Shown in pieces: positions 15,660 through 25,080 of a stretch of 64,000 bases of DNA (positions within the stretch are counted from its first letter, which is position 1; every line of letters starts with the position of its first letter). Origin of the DNA: CAYURH01 sp964447105 (GTDB lineage Bacteria > Patescibacteriota > Saccharimonadia > Saccharimonadales > EFPC-124); NCBI GenBank assembly GCA_964447105.1, contig CAYURH010000001.1, positions 9,353 to 73,352 on the forward strand. The letters are read 5' to 3'. A program made the position numbers and the translations under genes. The notes under the pieces are model-generated. The model had not been told where the DNA came from and did not search any database. It was given only the letters and a program-made list of their open reading frames with translations.

Positions 15660-18368
15660 ATGGCAAACAAGTCGAACAAGCGTTCGAAAGGCCTCAGTGT
15701 ATATGCTAATTTGGTGGCACGCCGCAAAACAGGCAAAGACGCTCGTGCCCGCCGCAAAGCTGAATATTTAGCAACGCTACCCAAAAATCCGGTCAAGCGC
15801 TTCTTTTATCGTTTACATCCCAAACGTTTGGCTAAATTCTGGTTTAGCCGCGAAGGGTTCAAAACCGCACTCAAATTACTCGCTGTAGGCGTCGTAGTGA
15901 TTGCCGTGTTTATTGCTGCTCTGTTTGCATACTACCGCAAAGAACTGGAAGCGCTCAGCCCTAGCGAACTAGCCAAACGCGTACAAACCACTATAAGCCG
16001 CTACTACGACCGCAACGGTGAACTGCTATGGGAAGACAAAGGCAACGGCGACTACAAAATGGTGATCGAGTCCAAAGACATCAACGACACCATGAAACAA
16101 GCCACTATCGCCATCGAGGACAAAGATTTCTACAATCACGGCGGCATTAGCCCGACCGGCCTCATCCGCGCAGCGATCAATGACGTATTTGGCGGTGGTA
16201 ATGTCCAAGGTGCGTCCACCTTGACACAACAGCTCATCAAAAACGTATTCTTCTCTTCAGAAGCTCAGCAAAACCGGTTGGATGTGTCGCGCAAGATCAA
16301 AGAAATGATCTTGGCCGTGGAAGCTGACCGCATGTACTCCAAAGATCAAATCCTCACGCTCTATCTCAACGAAGTACCATATGGTGGCCCGCGCAACGGT
16401 GTAGAATCGGCTGCGCTCGCCTATTTCAACAAGCACACCAAAGACTTGACGTTACCCGAAGCAGCACTGCTCGCTTCGATCCCTCAGAATCCATCGTACT
16501 TCAACCCTTACCGTCTCACACCGGCGAGCACCAAAGCTCTGTTGGCCCGCCAACACGAAGTGCTCAACGACATGGCCGAACAGGGATACATCACTCACCA
16601 GCAGGCCGATGATGCCGCTAAATATCCCATCCTCGACACTATTCAGCCCGAAATCGCCGCCAACGCCAACATCAAAGCGCCATGGTTCGTCAAAAAAGTG
16701 CAAGACCAACTCGAAAAACAGCTTGGCACGAGCCTAGTCCGCAAAGGTGGCCTCACTATCAAAACCACGCTCGACTGGCGCGTACAACAAATCGCCGAAC
16801 AATCCGTCGCCGAAAACCGCAAACAAATTTTCTCCAACGGCTCGGACGACGTAGCCGTGACATCTATCGACGTACCGACCGGTCAGGTGCTAGCCATGGT
16901 GGGTAGCTACGACTGGAAAGATCCCAACTACGGGCAAGAAAACGCCGCCACTAACCTACTGCAACCAGGTTCTAGTATCAAACCATTTATGTACGCCGCT
17001 TTACTCAAACCGCACCAGGGCGAAAACTACGGCGCCGGTTCGATACTCCAAGACATTGACCTAAGCAACACACTCTACAAACCCAACAAACTGCAAAACG
17101 CCGACAATAAATTCTTCGGCCCCATTTCCGTCCGCCGCGGCTTAGCCAACTCGCGCAACCCGCCCGCTGTCGAAGCCGCATACTTAGCCGGTATCGACAA
17201 TGCCGTGCAAACGGCTCGTGACGCTGGCGACAAAAGCTATTGCCAAAACGTACAATACGGTCTGTCCGCCGCTATCGGTAGCTGTGAAGTGCAGCAAGTC
17301 GAACACACCGAAGCGTTTGCTACCTTGGGCCGTTTGGGCACCTACAAACCAGTCGCTTACGTACTAGAAGTCAAAAACTCTCAGGGCCAAAACCTATTCC
17401 AATGGAAAGACGATCAAGCCAAACAAGTGATTGATCCGCAGATTGCCTACATCCTCAGTGACATTTTGACCGACCCAGCAGCCCGATCAACAGTGTTCGG
17501 CGCCAATGGTGTGGTAGGTATGAACATCCCGGGTGTCAAAACAGCCACCAAAACAGGTACCACCGACGACGGTCACGACCACGCCAAAGAAGGCTGGATG
17601 ATGAGCTACACCCCACGCATGGCAACTGGCGTATGGGTAGGTCGGCATGACGGTAAACACATCGACCGCGCCAGCAACACCGCGCAGGGCAACATTGTGC
17701 GTGACGTCATGGGCAAAGCCCACACCCAAGTTTTCGCCAAAGACGGCAGCTGGAAAACCGGCGACTGGTTCGCGCAACCAGCCGGTATACAAAAACTCAG
17801 CATCAACGGCACCACCGACCTGTACCCGTCATGGTTTGTCAAACCAGCCAACAACAACCAAGACGACGTAACCTTCGACAAAGTATCCAAGAAAAAAGCT
17901 ACCGAATGTACCCCTGATGCAGCCAAAATCCAGATCAAACTCACCTACTTCACCGACACAGTCACCGGCAAAAAAACATACAGCGCATCCACCGAAGGCT
18001 ACGACCCCAATGCCACCGACGACGTACACAACTGCAGCGACGCTAAACCGTTTGTGACACTCACTGTTACTCCGGCCGGTCTGAGCAAATACCACATTTC
18101 TGCCAAAGTCGAACAAGGCACATACGCCCTCAGTTCAGTAGACATCGCTGTAAACGGTCAGGCAATATCAAGCCAACCCATCAACAGCCCTGGTATTTAC
18201 TCAGTCGACTACACCTTCCCCGCTGGCTCCACCGGTACCAAAGCAAGCATCAGCGCCGTAGCCTACGACCAAGCGCTCTACAGCGGCAGCGACACCAAAT
18301 CACAGATCGTCGCCAGTAACGGCAAAAACAAAAACGATGTCGCCCTCCTGGGCCGCCGTGGGTTCTAA
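15660..18368 (+). CDS. mrcA: Class A penicillin-binding protein 1A
   Basis: This bifunctional enzyme polymerises and cross-links peptidoglycan. The 902-residue product has a very basic cytoplasmic N-terminus, one membrane helix at about 71-92, then a GT51 glycosyltransferase domain (catalytic Glu153 in AIEDKDFY, GASTLTQQL). The transpeptidase domain has SSIK (S438-K441), SRN (498-500) and KTGT (631-634). The C-terminal 170 residues form Ig-like beta segments rich in Thr and Ser. All catalytic motifs are intact, so this lineage probably keeps a peptidoglycan wall. A NUDIX-like gene follows after three bases. Confidence 0.95.
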   Translation: MANKSNKRSKGLSVYANLVARRKTGKDARARRKAEYLATLPKNPVKRFFYRLHPKRLAKFWFSREGFKTALKLLAVGVVVIAVFIAALFAYYRKELEALSPSELAKRVQTTISRYYDRNGELLWEDKGNGDYKMVIESKDINDTMKQATIAIEDKDFYNHGGISPTGLIRAAINDVFGGGNVQGASTLTQQLIKNVFFSSEAQQNRLDVSRKIKEMILAVEADRMYSKDQILTLYLNEVPYGGPRNGVESAALAYFNKHTKDLTLPEAALLASIPQNPSYFNPYRLTPASTKALLARQHEVLNDMAEQGYITHQQADDAAKYPILDTIQPEIAANANIKAPWFVKKVQDQLEKQLGTSLVRKGGLTIKTTLDWRVQQIAEQSVAENRKQIFSNGSDDVAVTSIDVPTGQVLAMVGSYDWKDPNYGQENAATNLLQPGSSIKPFMYAALLKPHQGENYGAGSILQDIDLSNTLYKPNKLQNADNKFFGPISVRRGLANSRNPPAVEAAYLAGIDNAVQTARDAGDKSYCQNVQYGLSAAIGSCEVQQVEHTEAFATLGRLGTYKPVAYVLEVKNSQGQNLFQWKDDQAKQVIDPQIAYILSDILTDPAARSTVFGANGVVGMNIPGVKTATKTGTTDDGHDHAKEGWMMSYTPRMATGVWVGRHDGKHIDRASNTAQGNIVRDVMGKAHTQVFAKDGSWKTGDWFAQPAGIQKLSINGTTDLYPSWFVKPANNNQDDVTFDKVSKKKATECTPDAAKIQIKLTYFTDTVTGKKTYSASTEGYDPNATDDVHNCSDAKPFVTLTVTPAGLSKYHISAKVEQGTYALSSVDIAVNGQAISSQPINSPGIYSVDYTFPAGSTGTKASISAVAYDQALYSGSDTKSQIVASNGKNKNDVALLGRRGF

Positions 18369-18371
18369 CAT

Positions 18372-18779
18372 ATGAAAATTGTGCTCATGGCCATAGCCGT
18401 CATCCAAAAAGATGACAGTGTGCTACTGCGCAAATTCGACCCCGCCAAGAACCCCTACAAAGAACCGTGGGGGCTCTTCGGTGGACGGCTCGAAGGCGAC
18501 GGCACCGTAACTGATATGCTCAATCGTGAATTGCAAGCCCGCTGGAACATGACCGTACATATAGATCAGCAACTCACATGGGATGAAGAAGTCAAAACCG
18601 ATCACGACAGTGAACAGAAACGATTCATCTACCTCGACGCACTCTGTACTCTTGCTTCAGGCGACCCCACACCCGTCAACCCCAACGAACTATTGGAATG
18701 GGCGACACGAGATAAACTCAAAGACTACCAACACGTCCCACCGGGTGTGAAGTTGTTCAAAAAACTAGGCTACCTCTAG
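18372..18779 (+). CDS. NUDIX-fold protein with degenerate Nudix box
   Basis: The 135-residue protein has the NUDIX beta-strand pattern (GLFGGRLEGDG, then LNRELQARWNM), but the two metal-binding glutamates of REUXEExG are replaced by Ala and Arg. It may bind a nucleotide without hydrolysing it, or be inactive. It begins three bases after the PBP gene, implying co-transcription. It is distinct from the intact NUDIX protein at 4012. Confidence 0.7.
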   Translation: MKIVLMAIAVIQKDDSVLLRKFDPAKNPYKEPWGLFGGRLEGDGTVTDMLNRELQARWNMTVHIDQQLTWDEEVKTDHDSEQKRFIYLDALCTLASGDPTPVNPNELLEWATRDKLKDYQHVPPGVKLFKKLGYL

Positions 18780-18792
18780 CGAACAATTGCCA

Positions 18793-19686
18793 CTATTTTG
18801 CGTCGACAGGGCGCTGCTGTTGTGTCTGCGGTTTGCGACGAGCGTGATACGCGCGCATAGGACGAGGTTGGGCGCGATTTGCTTGCGTCTGCTGGTTGGT
18901 ACTGGTACCGTTCGCAGCATTGATCATGCGCTGCTCGGGCGAAACATTGGATGGACGCGCAGGACGCTCCTGCGGGCGCGACTGCTGTTTCTGTACTGGT
19001 TGTTGCTGTTGGTGATGCTGCTGTACTTGTTCGGGTTGCGCTGGCTTGGGTGCGTTGGCGGGCAATACGGCAAACATCATCTTGCCGGCTTGAGTCTGTA
19101 GCATGCGGCTAAATTCTACTTGGATACGCTGGCCCACCATGTGAGCGGCTTTTTCGACCACCACCATAGTGCCGTCTTCGAGGTAACCCACGCCTTGGGT
19201 TTTGTCTTGGCCTACCTGAGTAATTTTGAGTTCGATTCGTTCGCCAGGCAAACGTTGAGGGCGCAGAGCGTGCGCTAATTCGTTGACATTAAGTACGGTC
19301 ACACCTTCAATCTGGGCAACTTTGTTCAGGTTGTAGTCGGTCGTGTAGAGCATGCCGCCGTGCAGTTTGGCGAGGGCAATCAGTTTGTCGTCGACTTCTT
19401 TAACAGCGGGAAATTGTTCGCGCGCGATTACCACCGTGGTGCGGCGCAAATCTTGCAGGTTGCGGATCACATCCAGACCAAACCGGGCACGCTCGCGCTT
19501 CATGCTGTCGCCGTTGTCGGCTAAATATTGCAGCTCGGCAATCACAAACTGTGGCACCACTAAACGCTTGGTTGCAAAACCAGCTTTGGCGATATCAAGG
19601 ATACGGCCGTCAATAAGTGAGCATGTGTCGAGAATCATCGAACGTTCACTATCCGACGGGCGTTTCTTCTTTTTAAATGGATTCAT
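18793..19686 (-). CDS. PIN-TRAM domain protein with disordered tail
   Basis: The 297-residue protein has a PIN nuclease-type domain with conserved acids (MILDTCSLIDGRI, DDKLIALA, YTTDYNLNKVA). A TRAM RNA-binding domain follows at about 145-205 (LPGERIELKITQVG). The arrangement resembles YacL-type PIN-TRAM proteins but lacks their membrane helices. The last 90 residues are rich in Gln, Pro and Arg and are predicted to be disordered; they may bind RNA. It follows radA on the same strand by 15 bases and likely shares its transcript. Confidence 0.85.
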   Translation of the reverse strand: MNPFKKKKRPSDSERSMILDTCSLIDGRILDIAKAGFATKRLVVPQFVIAELQYLADNGDSMKRERARFGLDVIRNLQDLRRTTVVIAREQFPAVKEVDDKLIALAKLHGGMLYTTDYNLNKVAQIEGVTVLNVNELAHALRPQRLPGERIELKITQVGQDKTQGVGYLEDGTMVVVEKAAHMVGQRIQVEFSRMLQTQAGKMMFAVLPANAPKPAQPEQVQQHHQQQQPVQKQQSRPQERPARPSNVSPEQRMINAANGTSTNQQTQANRAQPRPMRAYHARRKPQTQQQRPVDAK

Positions 19687-19701
19687 CTGACTCCTTAGGA
19701 A

Positions 19702-21057
19702 TTAATTCTTTTTGAGAAATGCGTTGAGAGCATCACGCATCGAGGCCGTGGGGCGCAAGTATGCATGTTTTTTGCTCATGCGTGGCCCAATGGCAAACGT
19801 AAAGCCCAATTTTTTGGCTTCAGCCATACGTTTATCTGGCTGTAGCACGCTGCGGATTTCACCGCTTAGACCTACTTCACCAAACACGACAGCTCCGGGG
19901 TCGAGCGCTAACTGTTTGGCGGCAGATGCTATAGCCATGCATACCGCCAAATCAGCCGCTGGGTCTTGTAGTTTGATGCCGCCTACGACATTGATATAAA
20001 TGTCGCTTTCAGATAATTGCAGCTTGGTGCGGCGCTCGAGCACAGCAACCAACAGGTTAAGGCGGTTAAGATCAAACCCTGAGGCTGTGCGCTTAGGATA
20101 CCCGAAATGCGTCGGATTGACAAGTGCTTGAATTTCCACCAGCAGTGGGCGATTGCCTTCCATGGTAGCCAGCACCACTGACCCATCGCTGCTCAAACGC
20201 TCTTCGAGCAGTGCAGCAGATGGATTAGTAACGGGGGTGAGCCCGGCGTCGTTCATCTCAAATATAGCTGCTTCGCTGGTAGAGCCGTAGCGGTTTTTGA
20301 TAGCGCGCAACACCTTGAAACCGCCATATCTGTCACCTTCGAGGTTGAGCACAACATCCACCATGTGTTCCAGGACTTTTGGTCCAGCTATACTCCCCTC
20401 TTTGGTAACATGCCCCACCAGCAGCAGTGCGGTGTTGCTGGCTTTGGCAGCTTGCGTGAGCAGGTTGGCTGAATTGGTAATCTGCCCCACACTCCCTGGA
20501 GCCGAGGCGATGGCCGACATCGACAACGTTTGGATAGAGTCCACGATCACTAATTTGTAGGCTCCACTGCGGATGGTAGCAGCAATGTCGTCGGCCGATG
20601 TCGATGATGCCAAATGCAAATCTTGGTGGCTCGCACCCAATCGCTGTGCTCGTACTTTTACCTGGCCTGCCGACTCTTCGCCACTTATGTACAACACCGG
20701 TGCATGAACCGCGGCCTGCGACGACAGCTGCATGAGCAGCGTAGACTTACCAATACCTGGTTGGCCGGCGATCAGCACCACACTCGCAGGCACAATCCCC
20801 CCACCCAGTACCACATCAACATCTGGCAAACCCGTACTCAGGCGACCAGCTTGATCGCTCGGTGTCACAGCATCAATGGCTTGGGTGGCCAAAGCTTTGC
20901 CTTGACTACTCGACACAGCGTTGGCACCAACGCTGACTCCACCCGCTTCTTCGACAAAACTGTTCCACGCCCCACAGTTATCGCAACGACCGGCCCATTT
21001 GGCCCGAATGGCGCCACATTGTTGACAGACAAACTGAGATATAGGTTTTTTCGGCAT
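19702..21057 (-). CDS. radA: DNA repair protein RadA
   Basis: RadA (Sms) aids RecA-mediated branch migration in recombination repair. The 451-residue protein has the N-terminal four-cysteine zinc finger (CQQCG, CDNCGAW), Walker A AGQPGIGKSTLL, the RadA motif KNRYGST and a C-terminal Lon-protease-like domain (QDPAADLAVCMAIASA). Its start lies about 20 bases from the -35 box of the divergent cassette at 21149. Confidence 0.95.
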   Translation of the reverse strand: MPKKPISQFVCQQCGAIRAKWAGRCDNCGAWNSFVEEAGGVSVGANAVSSSQGKALATQAIDAVTPSDQAGRLSTGLPDVDVVLGGGIVPASVVLIAGQPGIGKSTLLMQLSSQAAVHAPVLYISGEESAGQVKVRAQRLGASHQDLHLASSTSADDIAATIRSGAYKLVIVDSIQTLSMSAIASAPGSVGQITNSANLLTQAAKASNTALLLVGHVTKEGSIAGPKVLEHMVDVVLNLEGDRYGGFKVLRAIKNRYGSTSEAAIFEMNDAGLTPVTNPSAALLEERLSSDGSVVLATMEGNRPLLVEIQALVNPTHFGYPKRTASGFDLNRLNLLVAVLERRTKLQLSESDIYINVVGGIKLQDPAADLAVCMAIASAAKQLALDPGAVVFGEVGLSGEIRSVLQPDKRMAEAKKLGFTFAIGPRMSKKHAYLRPTASMRDALNAFLKKN

Positions 21058-21079
21058 ATATTTATAGTGTAACGGAACT

Positions 21080-21108
21080 TTGACTAAAACATAAATTAAA
21101 CGTATAAT
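21080..21108 (+). promoter_or_regulatory. Consensus sigma70 promoter of cassette at 21149
   Basis: TTGACT (21080-21085) and TATAAT (21103-21108) are separated by exactly 17 bases, close to the ideal promoter. AAAGGAG lies just before the start codon at 21149. Confidence 0.8.
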
Positions 21109-21148
21109 ATTCCCCGGTAAACCTCAGGGATTGAAAGGAGCGGGACAC

Positions 21149-22072
21149 ATGTCCTCCTCTCTTGCTGGACCCGCCATGGTGGTGGGCACATTGCTCCTGG
21201 TCGTGCTGGCCGTATGGGTCGCAGCACGGTACCGGAGCAACCGCAAGGCCAAGTTCGAGCGTCAGAAGAAGATCGCCTTCGAATCCGTGCGCGAGCAGAT
21301 CGAGTTACTGAGACAGGGCGATGACCAGATGTACGAGCTGCTGGGGGAGAGCCACAGCGAACTGTGGCGAGAGCTCTCCAGCAAGTACGCAAACACGACC
21401 GGCTGGGCCAGCCTGGTCGACGCACGTGGTAGTGCAATCCGGGCCTACGAGCTGTCCACCGAGAAAGCGGTGCGCGATGAAACGCTCACCGCCTACACGA
21501 CGTGGATGAGGTGCCCCGACGAACTGTCGGCGTACGAGGAGCTGCAGTTGTTCACGAGGTTCCTGGAGCTTCGGCGCGGGCTCCAGTACAGCATTGATGA
21601 CGTCAACCGGGTAACCGGCGGCGACCTGCAGCTCACGGAGGTTCTGAACGACCTCCTGATGCGTACCATGGCCGAGTTGCGTACTGGCGCCGAAGCTGGA
21701 TCACGCGAGGACTTCGAGAAGGCCCAGAACCTGCTCGACCAATGCGCGATCTACTTCTACCGCGGCCTTCACCCGGCGCACATCAAGCCCGGCGGCTGGA
21801 GCCGCATCGAGGCCCAGCACCTGCTGCGGATCAACCCAGACCATACCGACTACAAACCGCTGCGGGATGCTGGCGCACTGCTGGCAGCCCGTGAGGCACT
21901 GGCCTCCAGGAACGAAGGTGGGCAGCTCAACATCTGGCTGGTCAAGATGGTCCTGGCCTGGTGCCACAGCAACACGAGCATCCGAGCCCAGGTCGGCGAT
22001 GACAACATCAACGCCTTGGCCGACCTGGTGCTGTACCATGCGCGACTGACGGGAATCCCCATCCCCGCCTGA
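21149..22072 (+). CDS. GC-rich orphan membrane-anchored protein (cassette 1)
   Basis: The 307-residue protein has one N-terminal hydrophobic segment (about residues 5-26), then a basic stretch (RYRSNRKAKFER) and a large mostly helical, presumably cytoplasmic, domain with many Glu, Arg and Leu. No motif is recognised. The start at ATG 21149 has AAAGGAG eight bases upstream; earlier in-frame codons overlap that site. Codon use (CTG, GAG, GTC, ATC) is distinctly GC-rich compared with radA next door. Its own promoter and a 3' hairpin bracket it. The same layout recurs at 22195, 23246 and 25081. Confidence 0.75.
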   Translation: MSSSLAGPAMVVGTLLLVVLAVWVAARYRSNRKAKFERQKKIAFESVREQIELLRQGDDQMYELLGESHSELWRELSSKYANTTGWASLVDARGSAIRAYELSTEKAVRDETLTAYTTWMRCPDELSAYEELQLFTRFLELRRGLQYSIDDVNRVTGGDLQLTEVLNDLLMRTMAELRTGAEAGSREDFEKAQNLLDQCAIYFYRGLHPAHIKPGGWSRIEAQHLLRINPDHTDYKPLRDAGALLAAREALASRNEGGQLNIWLVKMVLAWCHSNTSIRAQVGDDNINALADLVLYHARLTGIPIPA

Positions 22073-22088
22073 CGCGCAACGCGCGTGG

Positions 22089-22115
22089 AGTGGGGTGCCA
22101 GAACGGCGCCCCACT
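22089..22115 (+). terminator. GC-rich 3' hairpin without U-tract (cassette 1)
   Basis: AGTGGGGTGCC and GGCGCCCCACT form a perfect 11-bp stem with a 5-base loop, starting 17 bases after the stop. It is followed by CTGCGAAAAG, not a T run, so it may act as an mRNA 3' stabiliser rather than, or as well as, a terminator. Confidence 0.7.
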
Positions 22116-22135
22116 CTGCGAAAAGAGGCATTATA

Positions 22136-22194
22136 TTGACACCTTTCCCATAAGATACTTAAATACCACTACACCTAAGAAGGGATGGTGACGG
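22136..22194 (+). promoter_or_regulatory. Promoter and leader of cassette 2
   Basis: TTGACA (22136-22141) is followed after 17-18 bases by TTAAAT/TAAATA. A purine-rich AGAAGGGA precedes the ATG at 22195. Confidence 0.65.
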
Positions 22195-23127
22195 ATGTCG
22201 AGCCTCGACATCTTGGGCCTCACGGCGACAGCGTTGATCGTGATGGTCATGGCTGGAACCGTGCGGCTGGCCGCAAAGAAGCGCACTCACAAGCGCGCCA
22301 TACAGCAGCAAAAGAATGAGCAAGAAGCGTTCGAGAGTCGCCTGGCCACGGCGAGACTCGCCCAGGAACAGTGCGAATTCATGGCTCTGATCACTCGAGT
22401 ACACCATTGTGATCGATCCGCTGTTGCGGCGCTGCAGAGCGAGCTGTGGGTTATCTACATCGAGCAGGACGCCGAGCGTCAACGGCTGGCAGCAAGCGCC
22501 ATTGACTACTGCGAGCTGATGCTCGCTGGCTACGCCGCCAAAGACATGTTGATAGGCATCGACGTATTGGAGACGGATGCGCCAATCAGCGAGCGAATTG
22601 AGCGACTCGACCAGCTGATCATGCACCTCTACAGAGTCAGCGAGGAGTGGCGCAGATGGATCTATGTAACCCATGGCATCTCCGTCGCAGTACTGGAAGA
22701 AGAGCTTGAAAAATGGGAAGGAGCATACCTGGCTGAGCTGGTAGAGCAAGCTCTGTCAGGCGACCTCGTCGCCATGCGCGAAGCCGTGAGGAGACACACG
22801 GAAGACGAGGATGCCGAGCCCGACTACTTCCCTGCCGGCTGGAACCAAGCGGTCCTGCTGCACTATGGTTACACCGCGGAGCCGTGGATGTGGGATCTGT
22901 CAGAGCTAGCCATTGTGCGGCAACCGATGGGTCTAGCCATGCTGGCCGGACAAGTACTCGTCTACGACGGGGGCACGTGGCTCAACCGCCTACCACTCCA
23001 TGTGGTGGGCTGGGCGGCCATCGTGCTGTCGCACGGCACAGAAGCTCGCGAGCAGGTGGGGGATCACGTTTGGGCTCAGCTCATGTTGGTGGTGGCTCAC
23101 CACCAACAAGTTGGAGACGACATGTAG
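22195..23127 (+). CDS. GC-rich orphan membrane-anchored protein (cassette 2)
   Basis: The 310-residue protein has one N-terminal membrane segment (about residues 8-25), a basic stop-transfer run (KKRTHKR) and a glutamate-rich helical domain containing WDLSELAIVRQ and several Trp residues. No family is recognised. It shares overall architecture, though little obvious sequence, with the cassettes at 21149, 23246 and 25081. It has its own promoter and 3' hairpin, 1.1 kb after the previous cassette in the same orientation. Confidence 0.75.
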   Translation: MSSLDILGLTATALIVMVMAGTVRLAAKKRTHKRAIQQQKNEQEAFESRLATARLAQEQCEFMALITRVHHCDRSAVAALQSELWVIYIEQDAERQRLAASAIDYCELMLAGYAAKDMLIGIDVLETDAPISERIERLDQLIMHLYRVSEEWRRWIYVTHGISVAVLEEELEKWEGAYLAELVEQALSGDLVAMREAVRRHTEDEDAEPDYFPAGWNQAVLLHYGYTAEPWMWDLSELAIVRQPMGLAMLAGQVLVYDGGTWLNRLPLHVVGWAAIVLSHGTEAREQVGDHVWAQLMLVVAHHQQVGDDM

Positions 23128-23138
23128 CAACCGCCCAC

Positions 23139-23171
23139 AGAGGGGCGTCGCCATACGCGCGACGCCCCTCT
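23139..23171 (+). terminator. GC-rich 3' hairpin without U-tract (cassette 2)
   Basis: AGAGGGGCGTCGC pairs with GCGACGCCCCTCT in a perfect 13-bp stem, 11 bases after the stop, and is followed by AGAATAG. Confidence 0.7.
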
Positions 23172-23245
23172 AGAATAGACTGAAATTATATACCATGATA
23201 TTATAACCACGCGCAAAATCACCACTACGATTGCGAGGTCTCACG

Positions 23246-23944
23246 TTGCTGAGCCTTATCGTCGCCCTACTGGCGGTTGCAGCATGCATCATAACTGCTG
23301 GTGTGCTGCACCAGCGCCGTCGCTCACGCCGCACACGCAGCGAAAGGCTGCACGAAGCATTGACCGTATGGGGAGGCCAGTCGGGGTTCGTCACACCCAT
23401 GGTGCGACTTACTCTGCTCCAAAACCTACTGGCCGCAATTACACAGACGGGCACCATGCCAGCGGGCTATTCACAAGGCGGCCTGCTCCTGGACCTCAAC
23501 CCGTTACTCGAAGAATGCTCCGCGGAACTCTGGCAACAGGCCAGTCGACCGGGCGGCGAAGAGGCGCTCTTTGCGCTCTTCGACCTCATCGTCAGCACGG
23601 CGCCCAGTACCCAGCAGTACTACGGCCTGCAGCCCACAACACTGCAGTGGCCGACCGAGTACGAACGAGTTCTGTGTCTCATGGTGGATGTGCCAACGGT
23701 GGAGCAATTTCCGTCGCTCATTGGCAGCGACCTGCTGCGCACGATGACCGCCGAGCAGGCCCGGGTGATGCACGTCGATGCCATAGGGTATAACAACTGG
23801 GTGTTGGGGATCAAACTCCTGGCGCTCACCGAGCACCACAAACGCACCTGGGTCGAGTGGCCACGAACCGTGGATCATTTCCACCTGATCCAGATGATCA
23901 TGCGCCTACGAGCCGCAGCGCGCGATGCCTGGCTGCAATCTTAG
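23246..23944 (+). CDS. GC-rich orphan membrane-anchored protein (cassette 3)
   Basis: The 232-residue protein opens with a membrane helix (LLSLIVALLAVAACIITAG), then a very basic stretch (HQRRRSRRTRSER) and a helical domain with no recognised motif. The TTG at 23246 is preferred because GAGG lies seven bases upstream; a TTG at 23231 is also in frame. Upstream AT-rich sequence near 23185-23215 contains TATTAT/TATAAC but a weak -35. It is the third of three consecutive cassettes. Confidence 0.7.
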   Translation: MLSLIVALLAVAACIITAGVLHQRRRSRRTRSERLHEALTVWGGQSGFVTPMVRLTLLQNLLAAITQTGTMPAGYSQGGLLLDLNPLLEECSAELWQQASRPGGEEALFALFDLIVSTAPSTQQYYGLQPTTLQWPTEYERVLCLMVDVPTVEQFPSLIGSDLLRTMTAEQARVMHVDAIGYNNWVLGIKLLALTEHHKRTWVEWPRTVDHFHLIQMIMRLRAAARDAWLQS

Positions 23945-23952
23945 CGCACCCA

Positions 23953-23989
23953 CAGGCCCGAGCCGGGAACACTCCCGCGCTCGGGCCTG
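23953..23989 (+). terminator. GC-rich 3' hairpin without U-tract (cassette 3)
   Basis: CAGGCCCGAG and CTCGGGCCTG form a perfect 10-bp stem with a GC-rich loop, eight bases after the stop. No T run follows. Confidence 0.65.
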
Positions 23990-24004
23990 GGCGTACAACA
24001 AAAC

Positions 24005-24994
24005 TTATTGTGCTGGAACTGGTTGGTACTGGCTATTCAAACTCTGATATAGATTATTTTGCGCTGCTGCTTCGTTATTGCGCGTGGCCACCAGCGCGTT
24101 GTACTGAGTTACTAAATCACGCGTCTTGATAGCAAGAGAATTATACGCATTTACTTGCGCGTTGTAGCCAGGTACAGCCTGATTGTATGCGGCCACGTCT
24201 GACTGGCGTAATTGATCCAATTCGCTCGACCGCTGCTCAAGCGACTTCTTGCGTTCGTCGAGTTGAGTATAGTTAGTGTCGATCTGCTGTTTGATACTCG
24301 CCAACTGCTTATCATACGCCGCTATCCGTTCCTGGGACGCCGTAAAAATGGCGCGATAGGCTTGCGCATAGGCTACTACTTTGCTGCGATCGCTAAAATA
24401 CTGACCGTAGTATTGCTCGAGCTCCGGGTCGAGCCCACTGTATTCGGTGCCGATGATGGAATGCATCTCGTTGAGTAAATCATCGGGTTCAGTACGACTA
24501 TAAAGGGCGACAAGTTCATTTAGGTGGTCGTCGCGGATTTTGCCCAGCTGATCTTGTAGCAAGCCATTGACCCTACTCCGCGTTTCGCCGTCGAGCCGTT
24601 CATACGCAGCGTGAAGCATTTCGTGCGCTGCCGTCACCTCTTTGACACCGGCGAGCTGCGGGTTAACAACGTCAAAAATATAAATATGCTGCGTCACATA
24701 ACACCCCAGCACAATGGTTTGCTCACCCGTGCTGCTGCAGCTTTGATTAAATTTTTGGCTATCCTGCACTTGTGGGTCAGATACATAAAACATATCGCGG
24801 CCCCGCCCAGTCATGCTCGTATTGTTTGCTAGTTGCAGCGCGGCCGCCGACGGCTTGTATTGCAGCAGCGCCCACCAATCCAATACGGCCTGTTTGTTGA
24901 GCACTACCCACACTGCGCCAGCAATCAAAGCCAGGCTAACACCCAGGTTCACAATCCCCCAACCAACAGACCAACGCGAGCGAGTAATAGGCAT
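24005..24994 (-). CDS. Membrane-anchored HExxH protein with coiled coil
   Basis: The 329-residue protein has one N-terminal membrane helix (about residues 14-32) and probably a cytoplasmic N-terminus with the bulk outside. HEMLH (124-128) in VTAAHEMLHAAYERL is a zincin-type HExxH motif, so it may be a cell-surface metallopeptidase. A long coiled coil follows at about 205-300, rich in Gln, Ala, Asp and Tyr. The third zinc ligand is not obvious. The ATG at 24994 is used; an upstream in-frame start at 25066 would cover the promoter of the divergent cassette. Codon use is like the core genes. Confidence 0.65.
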   Translation of the reverse strand: MPITRSRWSVGWGIVNLGVSLALIAGAVWVVLNKQAVLDWWALLQYKPSAAALQLANNTSMTGRGRDMFYVSDPQVQDSQKFNQSCSSTGEQTIVLGCYVTQHIYIFDVVNPQLAGVKEVTAAHEMLHAAYERLDGETRSRVNGLLQDQLGKIRDDHLNELVALYSRTEPDDLLNEMHSIIGTEYSGLDPELEQYYGQYFSDRSKVVAYAQAYRAIFTASQERIAAYDKQLASIKQQIDTNYTQLDERKKSLEQRSSELDQLRQSDVAAYNQAVPGYNAQVNAYNSLAIKTRDLVTQYNALVATRNNEAAAQNNLYQSLNSQYQPVPAQ

Positions 24995-25015
24995 TAGTTT
25001 TATTGTATCGCAGGT

Positions 25016-25044
25016 TTGACGTGATACAAATTTTAAATTATAGT
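25016..25044 (+). promoter_or_regulatory. Promoter of cassette at 25081
   Basis: TTGACG (25016-25021), a 17-base spacer and TATAGT (25039-25044) lie upstream of the ATG at 25081. GAGAGG is the ribosome-binding site. Confidence 0.75.
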
Positions 25045-25080
25045 ATGCATTACGCTCAACGCTCATGAGAGGAAAATCGT

